From positions 277,871 to 341,870 of the forward strand of contig CAJNDS010002220.1 in the NCBI GenBank assembly GCA_905221605.1: 64,000 nt of DNA, given 5' to 3'. Both the position numbers and the translations under genes were made by a program. The notes under the pieces were generated by a model. The model saw nothing but the letters and a program-made list of their open reading frames with translations, was not told the DNA's origin and searched no databases. Position 1 is the stretch's first letter, and each line of letters begins with the position of its first letter. This DNA comes from Symbiodinium natans. Taxonomy: Eukaryota; Sar; Dinophyceae; Suessiales; Symbiodiniaceae. Shown here piece after piece: positions 1 to 9,500 of the stretch.

Positions 1-430
1 TGCATAAACCCCTCACGGAATTGATCAACGTCCAGGTATCGCTTGCAGCTGTTGCTAAGTTTCTTCATGCGCTGCGGCTTTCAATCTTACGACTCTGGGT
101 ATGGTTACTCGCCATCTCGTTCTGTATCTTGCTGTTTCGTTGGTTCTCATGATACTCTGGTTCTTCCGCGATTATTCCTAGTCTTGGGATGCAGTATTTG
201 ATGTTTCCATCAACATTCTAAACAGATAGCCGGGCTTTCTGCGTGACGTTCTCGTCAGGATGCTGAAAAAAGTGAGACTGTAGAGTCTTCTCGAGTCGTG
301 CACTACCCGCCACGGCATGCTTGTATCAATCCTAAACCCTAAACCCTACACCCCAAACCCCTAAACCCCTAAATCCCTAAACCCCTAGCCTAAACCACCT
401 GCAAGCACCGAATCGTGGCTTCCAGCTCAG

Positions 431-486
431 GCTCGAACCTCCGCCGCATTCCGGATCTCAAGGCCTGCGAACTCCGGCCATACCTC
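431..486 (+). CDS. Gene A exon
   Basis: The exon lies between acceptor TTCCAGCTCAG and donor GTAGAT. It enters with two bases pending and ends in phase 0. It reads SNLRRIPDLKACELRPYL with mostly G/C third positions. A degenerate CCCTAAA tract precedes it (331-400) and a TTTAGGG array follows (756-806). Confidence 0.65.
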
Positions 487-2680
487 GTAGATTTTAGGAC
501 TCGGACTCAGGGTTCCCCAAAAAAAGAAGTATATATAAATATATATATATATACATTCTCTGTATATATATATATATACTATTTGGGACTTTCCTCTAAA
601 ACTAACAGTCCTTAGCTAGGATTCTGGTACCCCTTATTATCATCCCCGTTAATGACTGTTAGTAGGGGGAACATCCCAATATGCTATATCTTCCAGGGCC
701 TCTTAGTTAAGTAACATTTAATCTCGAGACCGGAGGCTTGTTTACCCTTTTTATCGGTTTAGGGTTTAGGGTTTAGGGTTTAGGGTTTAGGGTTTAGGGT
801 TTAGGGGGGTTTTGTCGTCCTTCAACCTACATAATCCACCAGCCACTGCTGTTCATTCATTGTTTGCGTGCCTGCCTGCCCAGTGGTGCCCTCAAAGGGG
901 TTCCCTTATGACAAGATGGTTACTGGGCCACCAAGAGTGTGTTTCCTGTTATGCCCAGACCCCAATCCCCAAAATCCCAGGCTTCCAAATGGGAGTCCCC
1001 GTGGGCCCCCCCCCCTGTTCCCACTTTTTCACCCGTTTCCCTTTTACGGGATGGGCTTAGGGTTTAAGGTTGAGGGTTCACAAAGGCTTCTCAAAGGCTC
1101 GGAAGCCTCCAGCTTTTACGGCTCCCGGGTAGTTCTATAAAGCAGGGTGGCTATAGTTCCGGGTTTAGGGTTTAGGGTTTAGGGCTCAGGGCTTAGGGTT
1201 TACGATGTCAGGTAAACTGTCAGGTAAATATCTCATCGCACCCGCCCATAAAAGCTTCACGAATCGCGCGGCTTTAAAATCAAGGAGTTTGGGCCCCCAT
1301 CAGTCCACATTACTCCTGAGCTGTAACCACCTTCTGGATTTCGACGCCGGGTCTCCATCTTTGATCTTTGCATCAGCTTGCTGTACATCTTTGGTTCACG
1401 TGACCTTCATCGCAAGTAGCAGCCTTCAGACCGATCGGACTTTGGATCCTGAACGCCATAACCCCTAAAGCCCACGAGCTCCGAAACCCTGACCTTGAAA
1501 CTTCAGAAGCCTCAACCCTAAACCCCTGGAGCCTGTGCAGGACGGCGTCTTCGTTTGTCCCGTCTGCCGATTTCGTGTGCCCCGGCTTGAGCTATCAGTT
1601 TTCAGGCAGTTGAGCCTTCGCCTGGAATTCCAGTCGCTGGTGGTTCCTTGCGCGTGTAGCCTCATCCATACCCCCCCCCCATTTTTCCTGGAGCCCTGAA
1701 CTTTGGACCCTATCCTGTCCCCCAAGTCTTGTGGAGCTTGCTTAAGAAAGCCATCATGGGCGTTGCAATAGCAGTATTTGAAGACTATGTAGTAGTATTC
1801 AGTAGTACTAATGAAGAAAGCAAAGATAACCATGGGACAAGCAACTACCAGTAATACTTTGTGGTGCTTTACTGTAACTTTAGATCCTTAGCCTTTTTGG
1901 GCTTATTGGGTTTCTTACTAAGGCAGCTAAAAGTTTAATTCTTTACTACCCTCCCAAGTGCAGCCAAGAATAGTATTCTGCAACAGCAGGCATTAGAGTT
2001 GGCGTTCTTCAGGCAGGGCTTTTGGCTATTTTGGGAACCCATGCAGAGCCCGGAAAGTCCTTAACCCCTTTTTGCCCTCAAGCTCCTAAGCCCCTAAACC
2101 AAACATTACACCCCAATACACAAACCCTAACCCTAAACCCTAAACCCCAAACCCCAAACCCCAAACCCCAAGCCCTGAACCCTAAACCCTAAACCCTAAA
2201 CCGTAAACCCTAAACCCTAAACCCTAAACCCTAAACCCTAAACCCTAAACCCTAAACCCTAAACCCTAAAGCCTAAACCCTAAACCCTAAACCCTAAACC
2301 CTAAACCCTAAACCCTAAACCCTAAACCCTAAACCCTAAACCCTAAACCCTAAACCCTAAACCCTAGCCATCCTCTGGAACTTTCTCATATTTGTACCGG
2401 AAATACGTCCGAAACAAAAACCCTCAAGCCCCCGGTATCAGCAACTGTTTGCCCTTCTCTTCCTTAGCTGATAGTTGAACTTTGAGAACTTTTTGGGCCT
2501 CTCTATTTAGTAGGAATAGTGCAGCTTTAGCTGTTTTCCGATTTCCCTGGTTATGGGAGTAAGTTCTGTGCCAGCCACTTGAAGGACATGGACCCCTTGA
2601 GCCCCATGAAGGAGAACGAGAAAGGGCTCCTGAAGTTAATCCTCCTGCAGCCGCCAGTGCTACCAGAGGACAGGGCAAGA

Positions 2681-2735
<55 letters not shown>

Positions 2736-5700
2736 TAGAGCTAGGGTTTATTGTTCAGGGTTAAGGTTTCAGGATTTGGCGTTTGGGGTTTAGGGTAGAG
2801 GGATTTCGGGAGGCTCTAGGGCTCAGGGTTGTTTAGCTCTGAGTGTCACAGGGTGAGGTCTTTCAGCTGTTCAGGACTTTTTGACTAAACCCAAACCCAA
2901 ACTCTAAACCCTAAACCCTAAAGCCTAAACTTTCTTTCGGGCTGAGGTAGGAGTGGGCCCAGGGCCCTGCCAAGCTTTCGGCTTTCATGTGCTTGTAGTT
3001 CTTTAGGGTTTAGGGTTTAGGGTTCAGGGTTTGACGTTTAGGGTTTGAGGTTTAGGGTTTAGGGTTTAGGGCTTGGGGTTTAGGGTTTAGGGTTAGGTGG
3101 CAGGTGGATGTGAAACTGCATGTAGGAAAGTAAGGGCAACAAAGGGTGATGCGATCTAGCAACAGCATGTTATACGCCCCTTGGCTAGAACAGGCCTGTC
3201 AAATTCCTCTGCCCGTAAACCCCAAACCCTAGCCCTAAACCCTAAACCCTAAACCCTAAACCCTAAACCCTCAGGCTAACCCGGAATGCAAAAGGGACGG
3301 GGGGGGGGGGGAGTGGAGCACTGGTTTGCAGGAGACCATGGGCGAGGCGACCGTGCGGGTGAGGCTGAACATACCCAACCTCCAGCCTCTTGGTCTTTGT
3401 CTGGAGTCCTATAGGGTTTAGGGTTAGGGTCTAGGGTTTAGGCTTCAGGGAGTCAGGGAGCCCAGTATAGTACCCTCGTGCCCTGTTTTGTTTGGATGCC
3501 GACAAGGACGCGCCCCTTTTTTCTCCCGGGTCACGGGGGAACCTAGTTGATTGGACTTGGGCGTTTGGGGTTGTGGTGCCAAGAATCTCAGGCCTAGACG
3601 AGGGCATATCTTTCGGACTAGAACCCTTAACCCTAAGCCCTGAGCCCTATGACAACCGGCGTGAATCCCCACTGCACGTCCCCGTAGGATGCGGGGACCT
3701 GGCTGCTCCAAAGTACCCCTTGCACCGTTGAGGGTTTGAGGGTTTAACTACGGGTTGCAGGGCACAATACTGGCGAAACAACTACATTGTCATCCCTTGT
3801 CATCCGTATATACATAAGAATTCCACCGCGAACTGCCTCAAATACAAACTCTTCCTATATTGGCCACTTGAGGATGTTTCGGCTGGATGTAGTCTGCCGG
3901 ATTCAAGTCAATAACTCTAAGCCCAAACCATAACCCTTAGTCCAAAATGGCTTCGGTTTGTTGAAGGCTTTCACACTCAACCTCAGTCCCGCATCCTGAG
4001 ACAAAGACAACTCTCCATTTGTGGCCCCTTCCTGTGAACATCCCCCTCACGACCTCAAGGCCATGAGCTCTAAGCCCGAAGGGTTTAGGCATTCACTGCA
4101 TTCACCCCTCTCAAGGATCTTAGAACCACCCTACCCGTCAATGTCAGATTCATTCCCACTAGCATATCATAATCCATAAGAAACGTATTTGGGTGCTATG
4201 TTTCCCTAAACCCTACACCCTAAACCCTATGTTACGGGCTCAAGATGTTGGAGCCCAGGCGGTGGCGGAAACAGGGCGAGGAGATAGACGTGCGTATGCT
4301 GAATCTCGAAGCTTTGCTGCAAAGAGGCCATGGTTTAGGGTTTAGGATGTAGGATTTATGGCGCTAGTGCTCAAGCTGAGCTGGAGTATTTTTTTAATGC
4401 TACCATCCCTATTGAGAACAGCGTTGAGACTTCTACCTTCTACCCTGGACCCCCAAGCCCTGAACCCCAAAACCCAAACCCCCAAACCTGAAGACCGAAG
4501 CTTAAACCCTAAACCCCTGAACCAAAACCCCACGTTCCTTAGAGGGTTCTGAAGGGGAGGCGGGGTAGGTACCCAGAGGTACTTAGGGAGGCTTAGGGGA
4601 GCTCTGGGAGCCTTAGGGAGTAGGGAGTATTAGGAAACCTTGAAATACATACCCCTTGAACCCCCCCCCCCCCCCCCAAAGAACCCTGTAAATTCCAGAC
4701 TCGGAGATCGGGCACTGGGGAAGATCCTCGGGGCTCAACTGAAGCGCCTTCAGGGTTAAGGGGTATGTAGAGGCTATGTAGAGGGTTCAGAGGGTTTAGG
4801 CCTTGCAGTTCAGGGCTTGGGACTTCGGGAACTTAGGTTTAAGGACCTTTTCCGGGCAAACAAGTCCCACATGTTGGGGTCACGCAGCCCACGGGATGAT
4901 TGGAGGACCCGGTGCTTCCCCCTGAGGAGTAGGGTAGTGCTCATTTTGCAGTCACAAGTCTCGCTTCTCAGTTGGACCCTCTTTTTCTTTCCGCTGGCTT
5001 TCCAGACCAAGGTGTTATGTGACCTTCCTTATCGTTGAGGCTACCACACAACGACCTCCTTGTTCGGGGTTTGGGGGCAAGGGGTCCCCCGGTCTAAAAG
5101 CACCAGGAAGCTTCTTTGACGGTGGGTCCAGAGGGGGTTGAGAATTCTAAACCAGAACCCTGACCCCCACTGTCCTAAGCCTGGACACGGGCATCTCGAG
5201 GACACGTGCGACACCCTCCAGTGCTGGCCCCACAGCCTGACGATGTGGGCCAATGGGGTCCAGGCTCGAGTCGAGTCTAGCGTTTAGGGTTTAGGTCTCT
5301 AGTACAGGGTTTAGGGTTCTACGGTTGAGGGTTAGGGTTTAGGTTATGGCCTGGATTCCCCTTGTCAAACCCTTAAAGCCATGAAGGGTACCCTTTTCTC
5401 TTCCCAGGTTGCTTTGGATCCTAGTTCGGTCCGTTTAGGGTTCAGGGCCTTCACAACTTCAGGGTCTCTCCGTCTGCAGGGCTCGTAGCAGCGTCCTCCG
5501 GAGCGGGGGTCGGGGGTGAGGGATGTTCTAAGCAAGCCCTGCAACACCTAAACCCTAAACTTGCGAAACGGTGCTGGTTAGAGTTGACAGAGCGGAGGAG
5601 GTTCGTGAGGCCATAACCTTCCTCGCCCGCCTTAATTACATGATCCTCCACCACCCAGACCTTTTACTCGCATCATTTGTTTAGGACAGTTCGGCTTGCT

Positions 5701-6018
5701 CCCCATTCGCCGTTTGATGCCCAAAGAACCCTTCACTTGGGCGCCAGAGATTTCGATGAGGAGTCTCAGGGGGACGAAGGTGATTAAATTTCAAAAAAAC
5801 TCACGTACGTAGTATTCCTAAACCCTAAACCCTAAATCCTAAACCATCCTAAGCCCTAAACCCCATACTGGCCTAAACACCTCTAGCAGAAGCCGAATGT
5901 CGCGACTCGCCTGGCTCGAGCTCGACAGCCTGCTTGCCGGTTCTTGGTCGAGAACGCAATGAGGGAAGAAAATTATAGGGGTCGGAATCGTTATGGTCCC
6001 TATGTAATTATACTGTGA
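431..6018 (+). CDS. Gene A (partial): unknown multi-exon protein
   Basis: Inferred gene with its 5' end outside the window. Exons are 431-486, 1541-1639, 2585-2674, (2947-2973), 3332-3392, 3688-3712, 4259-4332, 5201-5257, 5499-5534, 5685-5779 and 5887-6018 (stop). From 431 to 4332 every exon joins the next in phase with no internal stop, and 5685-5779 joins 5887-6018 in phase. The order around 5.0-5.6 kb is less certain. I recognise no family; the product has one CxxC pair and is otherwise charged. Introns carry telomeric arrays and MITE-like repeats. Confidence 0.6.
487..1540 (+). other. Intron of gene A with microsatellite, foldback repeat and telomeric arrays
   Basis: The stretch holds an AT microsatellite (about 530-582), a foldback element with arms CTAACAGTC and GACTGTTAG (600-680), TTTAGGG arrays at 756-806 and about 1163-1202, and degenerate telomeric text. 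No further exon is convincing. Confidence 0.5.
1541..1639 (+). CDS. Gene A exon with CxxC motif
   Basis: Thirty-three codons between acceptor GCCTGTGCAG and donor GTGGTTCC, phase 0 at both ends. It begins DGVFVCPVCRFRVPRLELSV. The CPVC pair could be half of a zinc-binding site, but its partner cysteines are not obvious nearby. The join to exon 431-486 keeps the frame. Confidence 0.7.
1860..1968 (+). repeat. Dispersed 109-bp element, copy 1
   Basis: It starts TGTGGTGCTTTACTGTAAC and ends GTGCAGCCAAG. Three other copies (11291-11400, 29055-29164, 46996-47098) share these ends and about 80-90% of the interior by eye, all in the same orientation. Confidence 0.85.
2085..2366 (-). repeat. CCCTAAA array
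   Basis: One of the longest C-strand arrays, about 35 units. Some early units are CCCCAAA; later ones are nearly perfect. It precedes gene A exon 2585-2674. Confidence 0.95.
2472..2569 (+). repeat. Dispersed short repeat (TAGTTGAACTTT family), copy 1
   Basis: It shares TAGTTGAACTTT, TAGTAGGAATA and GGTTAT-GGAG-AAGT, in order and spacing, with 35971-36050. It ends 15 bp before the exon at 2585, so it helps form that exon's 3' splice region. Confidence 0.55.
2585..2674 (+). CDS. Gene A exon
   Basis: Thirty codons in phase 0 from acceptor CCACTTGAAG to a GC donor (GCAAGAAG). It begins DMDPLSPMKENEKGLLKL. A purine-rich GA microsatellite (2680-2740) and then a TTTAGGG array follow. Confidence 0.65.
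2947..2973 (+). CDS. Gene A candidate small exon
   Basis: Twenty-seven bases between acceptor TTTCTTTCGGGCTGAG and a GC donor read VGVGPGPCQ in phase 0, so inclusion keeps the frame. It lies in a CCCTAAA-to-TTTAGGG gap, where exons are expected. The call is weak because it is short. Confidence 0.35.
3332..3392 (+). CDS. Gene A exon
   Basis: Acceptor CTGGTTTGCAG, donor GTCTTTG. It reads ETMGEATVRVRLNIPNLQPL and ends in phase 1. A CCCTAAA array lies just upstream (3217-3272) and TTTAGGG downstream (3413-3445). Third positions are strongly G/C. Confidence 0.75.
3688..3712 (+). CDS. Gene A small exon
   Basis: Twenty-five bases after acceptor CACGTCCCCGTAG, before donor GTACCCC. Entering with two bases pending it reads CGDLAAP and leaves AA pending, which the next exon completes. 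Both junctions close in phase. Confidence 0.6.
4259..4332 (+). CDS. Gene A exon with telomeric donor
   Basis: Acceptor TTGGAGCCCAG; the donor is a telomeric unit (G|GTTTAGGGTTTAGG). It reads RWRKQGEEIDVRMLNLEALL and ends in phase 1. CCCTAAA units lie at 4205-4230. Confidence 0.75.
4546..4690. repeat. Foldback element (GGTAGGTACC family), copy 1
   Basis: Inverted arms run from GGGGTAGGTACC to ACATACCCCTTGAACCCCC. A related copy lies at 32436-32604. This copy ends in a poly-C run. Confidence 0.6.
5201..5257 (+). CDS. Gene A exon (frame uncertain)
   Basis: Clear AG|exon|GT island after GGGCATCTCGAG, before GTCCAGG. In phase 0 nearly all third positions are G/C (DTCDTLQCWPHSLTMWANG). The frame that fits the upstream phase reads HVRHPPVLAPQPDDVGQW. 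Exon status is well supported; the frame is not. Confidence 0.55.
5499..5534 (+). CDS. Gene A candidate exon
   Basis: Strong acceptor GTCTCTCCGTCTGCAG and donor GTGAGGG enclose a short open stretch. In the phase-compatible frame it reads LVAASSGAGVG. The boundary in the G-run is uncertain by a few bases. Confidence 0.45.
5685..5779 (+). CDS. Gene A exon
   Basis: Acceptor CATCATTTGTTTAG, donor GTGATTAA. The frame with the best third-position G/C (about three quarters) starts QFGLLPIRRLMPKEPFTWAP and ends in phase 0, matching the next exon. A second open frame (LGARDFDEESQGDE) exists. Confidence 0.65.
5887..6018 (+). CDS. Gene A terminal exon
   Basis: Follows acceptor AACACCTCTAG and CCCTAAA units at 5818-5862. 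Phase 0 matches the previous exon. It begins QKPNVATRLARARQPACRFL and is open to TGA at 6016. The last codons lie in a MITE-like repeat (5974-6062), so the coding end may have been captured from the repeat. Confidence 0.6.
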   Translation, partial: QKPNVATRLARARQPACRFLVENAMREENYRGRNRYGPYVIIL

Positions 6019-6062
6019 TTGCCCCAGCAGAACCCTGTTCCAATTATCAAGTCCCCTATATG
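5974..6062. repeat. MITE-like element, AGGGGTCRGAATAATT family, copy 1
   Basis: It shares the start AGGGGTCGGAAT and the end CAATTAT-AAG-CCCCTATA with copies at 21514-21612, 36605-36713, 47358-47433 and 51474-51615. This copy overlaps the inferred 3' end of gene A. Confidence 0.65.
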
Positions 6063-6184
6063 AAACTACATGGTCCATGTCTCTGGCCAATAAGGCTTCG
6101 GGTCGATAGACAGAGGAAGGCCAGCAGTAGTCCCGGTCCCCGGCCCTGGTTAAGGTCTAGGGTTTAGGGTTTGGTACAAACCGT

Positions 6185-6296
6185 TTGTACATGGGGGTTT
6201 CCGAAACTAGGGGTACCATATTGGGGTCCTCTTTTATAAGAGAATATGAGTTGTGGGTGTAGATCAGGGGCCCCCTATTCTCGCAAAGCCCCCTCA
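6185..6296. repeat. Foldback element, GGGGTACC family, copy 1
   Basis: It contains AGGGGTACCATATTGGGGTCC and GGGGCCCCCTATTCTCGCA; related copies are at 30708-30818, 35490-35610, 39170-39250 and 58640-58735. It sits just before the gene B start codon and may form part of its 5' region. Confidence 0.65.
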
Positions 6297-6333
6297 AAAA
6301 AGGCGTTTTCAGTAGGCGCCAGACGTCCGTGCT

Positions 6334-6550
6334 ATGCTGCGGGTATTCAACGTCTCTGGAGACGAAGTGTTCAGCCTATCGTCTCCCACATGCCACAGTA
6401 TTCAGGATGCCAAGGCTTTGAAGCGGCATCTTGAACACATCCTCCACGTTTCACGATTCAGACAAAGGCTTTGCTGGAAGGACTTGTCCTTGCCGGATGA
6501 CTTCCAGATGCAGCTCCCCCTCGACCTTCAAGTGATCCTGCTACCCTTCT
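6334..6550 (+). CDS. Gene B exon 1: ubiquitin-like N-terminal domain
   Basis: Seventy-two codons plus one base. It begins MLRVFNVSGDEVFSL. The central LKRHLEHI helix, FRQRLCW strand and closing LDLQVILLPF strand give a ubiquitin-like pattern, as expected for N-terminal regions of dinoflagellate ankyrin proteins. The GC donor is GCAGCTTGG. The intron is the introner-like repeat copy at 6551-6667. Confidence 0.75.
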
Positions 6551-9500
6551 GCAGCTTGGTTTTTAACTCCCTTTGGGATGTTTTTCATATTTTTCTTGTT
6601 GGGTTGAAAAGTTGAAGAGGATCATACTTCGGAATCGTTTTCAGAGGGTTTTTAGGGGCCATCCTAGGCAGCCCTTCCGAGCAAGAAGTCAGCGAGCTGC
6701 AGGATGATTCTTCAGAGGGTTCCTTGGCAAGGGTCGAGGAGATCCTCCACAGGCCACAGCACCCTGATCAGATTTCCATCGCGGACCCCACGTCGCCCCT
6801 GCTCCATGCGGCAGCCAACGGCCACGTCGAGGTGGTGCGTGTGCTGCTGGAGGCAGGTGCCAGCCCTAACATGGTTTCGGAGTCTCCTGTGCACGAGGAG
6901 AGCATGACGCCACTGGGCATGGTCGTGATCTTAGGTCTCGTGGATGTCGCCCGGCTCTTGTTGGAGTCAAGAGCCAACACGGAGCAGGTCTTCGCCAGTG
7001 ATTCTTACTATGTTCGCGGAGAGTACAGGCAATCCATCGGATGCCTCCATGCTGCCGCCCAAGGCGGCTGCGTCCCTCTTGTGGAGTTACTCCTGGAAGC
7101 CCGAGCGGATGCACGCAGAGTTGCAGGTAATTCCAACGAGACGCCCCTGCAAAGAGCAGAGGCAAAGGGCAACGCAGAAGTTGCGGCGGTCCTTCGTGGC
7201 TTCGAGCAGGTTCTCCTTCATCCTCTCCCGGCAAACAAGTGGGGCATGTTCGTTTAGGGTTTAGGGTTTAGGGTTTAGGGTTCAGGGTTTAGGGTTCAGG
7301 GTTTAGGGATTGTTCAGCCCAGCCGAACGAGGTCCAAGAAGGGGGGAAGGGGGGTCGCGTAGGGTCTTGGGGTCTCTCGGGGTCTTGGGGTCTTGGGGTC
7401 TTGGGGTCTTGGGGTCTTAGGGTCTTAGGGGCTTAGGGTCTTAGGGTCTTAGGGCCTTAGGGTCTTGGGGTCTTGGGGTCTTAGGGTCTTGGCTTTTTGG
7501 GGCTTCGGGAGGGAACATAGGGAGACGAGTCCTACTTGACTGTGCCTGGCAAGTTTTTGTTTTTCAACTTTTAACTTCTAACCCTGAAACAAAGTATGCG
7601 CACCCACATACACCTTTAGTTACAACAAAGACCCGTCTCTAATAACCCTAAGCCCCAAACCCTAGACCCTAAACCTGTGGTGAGAGCTTCGCGTTGGGGT
7701 TTAGGATGCAGGGCTTAGGGATGTTTAGGGTATAGGACTTCGGCTCAAGCTCCTCCAACACCTGTTTAGGGTTTAGGGTTTAGGGCTTAGGGTTTAGGGT
7801 TTAGCGTTTAGGGTTTAGGGCTTAGGGTTTAGGGTTTAGGGCTTAGGGCTTAGGGTTTAGGGTTTAGGGTTTAGGGTTTTAGGGTTCGCTGCATGGTCGA
7901 CTCCGTTGGGGCTGACCGTCCTTCTGGTGGGGCAGTCTGGGGGAGTTGAGGTAAGCCCTATAAACCCTAACCCTCCCCCCCCCCGGCCTCCCTCCCCCAA
8001 AAAAATGAAAACTTTCTTAAATCCGGATCTGATCCCTAGAAGCTCTACAAACCCGAAAGCCCCAAAGCCCCAAGCCCCAAACCCTAAACCCTAAACCCTA
8101 AACCCTAACCCCTAAGCCCTAAACCCTAAACCCTAAATCCTAACCCTAAACCCTAAACCTTAAACCCTAAACCCATCCAGGCCTTCCAGGTCGAAGCCCC
8201 CAAGGCTTGGGAGCTTTGCGCTTTGGAGAGGTTTGGGGTTTAGGGTTTAGGGCTTAGGGTTTAGGGTTTAGGGTGTAGGGTTTAGGGTTTAGGGCTTAGG
8301 GTTCTGGTTTTGGTGTTCAGGGCTTTTAGGCTCGGGTTTTTTCAATGTTCAGGTTGAGGGTTTCATGGGTTTTGTGTATTTTTTACGGCTTTAGGGTTTT
8401 GGGCTAGCTAGCACATGAAGTGGGGCCCCATCCCCTGCTTTTACGGGTTAGGCGCCCTTATACCCAGAAGGGTGTCTGTTTTTGTTACCCTAAGCCATTC
8501 TTCAGCCCTTCCTACAGCAAATCCAGGGAACCCTTACTAACCCTCAGCCCAAGACCCTTATGAATCCGAAATCTGCTGCTGCGCAGAAGGCTCCAACTTG
8601 GCTTTCACTTGGCTTTCTCCTGGCTGGCTCTTGGGACTTTAGCGGTTTAGGGTTTAGGGTTTAGAGTTAAGGGTCTTTGGAAAAAACTACAATAAGGAGC
8701 CTAAACGGTAAACTAGCCAAGCAAACGTAGGGGATTCTAGCCTAAACCCTAAACCCTAAACCCTAAACCCTAAACCCTAAACCCTAAACCCTGGGTCGCC
8801 AGGAAGGCCACAAGCGACGCGATGCCCCACGAAGGCCAGGCCCTGACGACCGCGGGTGTAAACCCAAAAACTGATTTCAAAACACAGAAGCTCTACAAAC
8901 CCCTCGAAACCCTAAGACCCCTAGCACAAACCCTAAGGAAAACCCTTAAAACGCTAGGAAGAATCCTCAAAAACCCTTAAAACAAAAACGGAAAAACCAT
9001 AAGCAGTTTCAGGTGTTAGAAGCCAGCCCCGAAGCCTTTAGTAAAACGGTCCCTCAGATCCTTTCCGCCCCAAAGTCGGCATAACATGTAGCTCTTTGGG
9101 GTTTTGGGGTTGGGGTTTAGGGTTTAGGGTTGAGGGTCTAGGGTCTAGTGCTTAGGGTTTAGAGTTTAGGGTTTAGGGTTTGTTGCCACAGAATTGAGAT
9201 TTGAATTGGCTTGTTTTGACCAGGGGTTGCAGCATGAGTTTGGGCGTTGGCTCAGGGTTTTCAATGGATAAGTAGGTTGCCCGGACCTGCACGCCTTTTC
9301 GTATGACTACGGCTATATATACTTCCCGAAGCGCTTGCACTTTGGAGTTCTTACAAAGAGAGAGGAAATTGGACCGCTTTGACGCAGCGGCGCCCCGCAC
9401 GCATACGGCGCCTCGAAATCGACCCTCTCGCTGTCTCCTAAACCCTAAACCCTAAACCCTAAACCCTAAACCCTAAACCCTAAACCCTAAACCCTAAACC

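Noticed and set aside
6712-7234. Reverse-strand ORFs opposite the ankyrin exon
   Set aside because: They are antisense shadows of a GC3-rich ankyrin coding exon on the + strand.
8587-8644. Possible exon KAPTWLSLGFLLAGSWDF with a GTTTAGGG donor
   Set aside because: No frame joins both 8230 and 8803, whereas those two join each other directly; third-position bias is poor.
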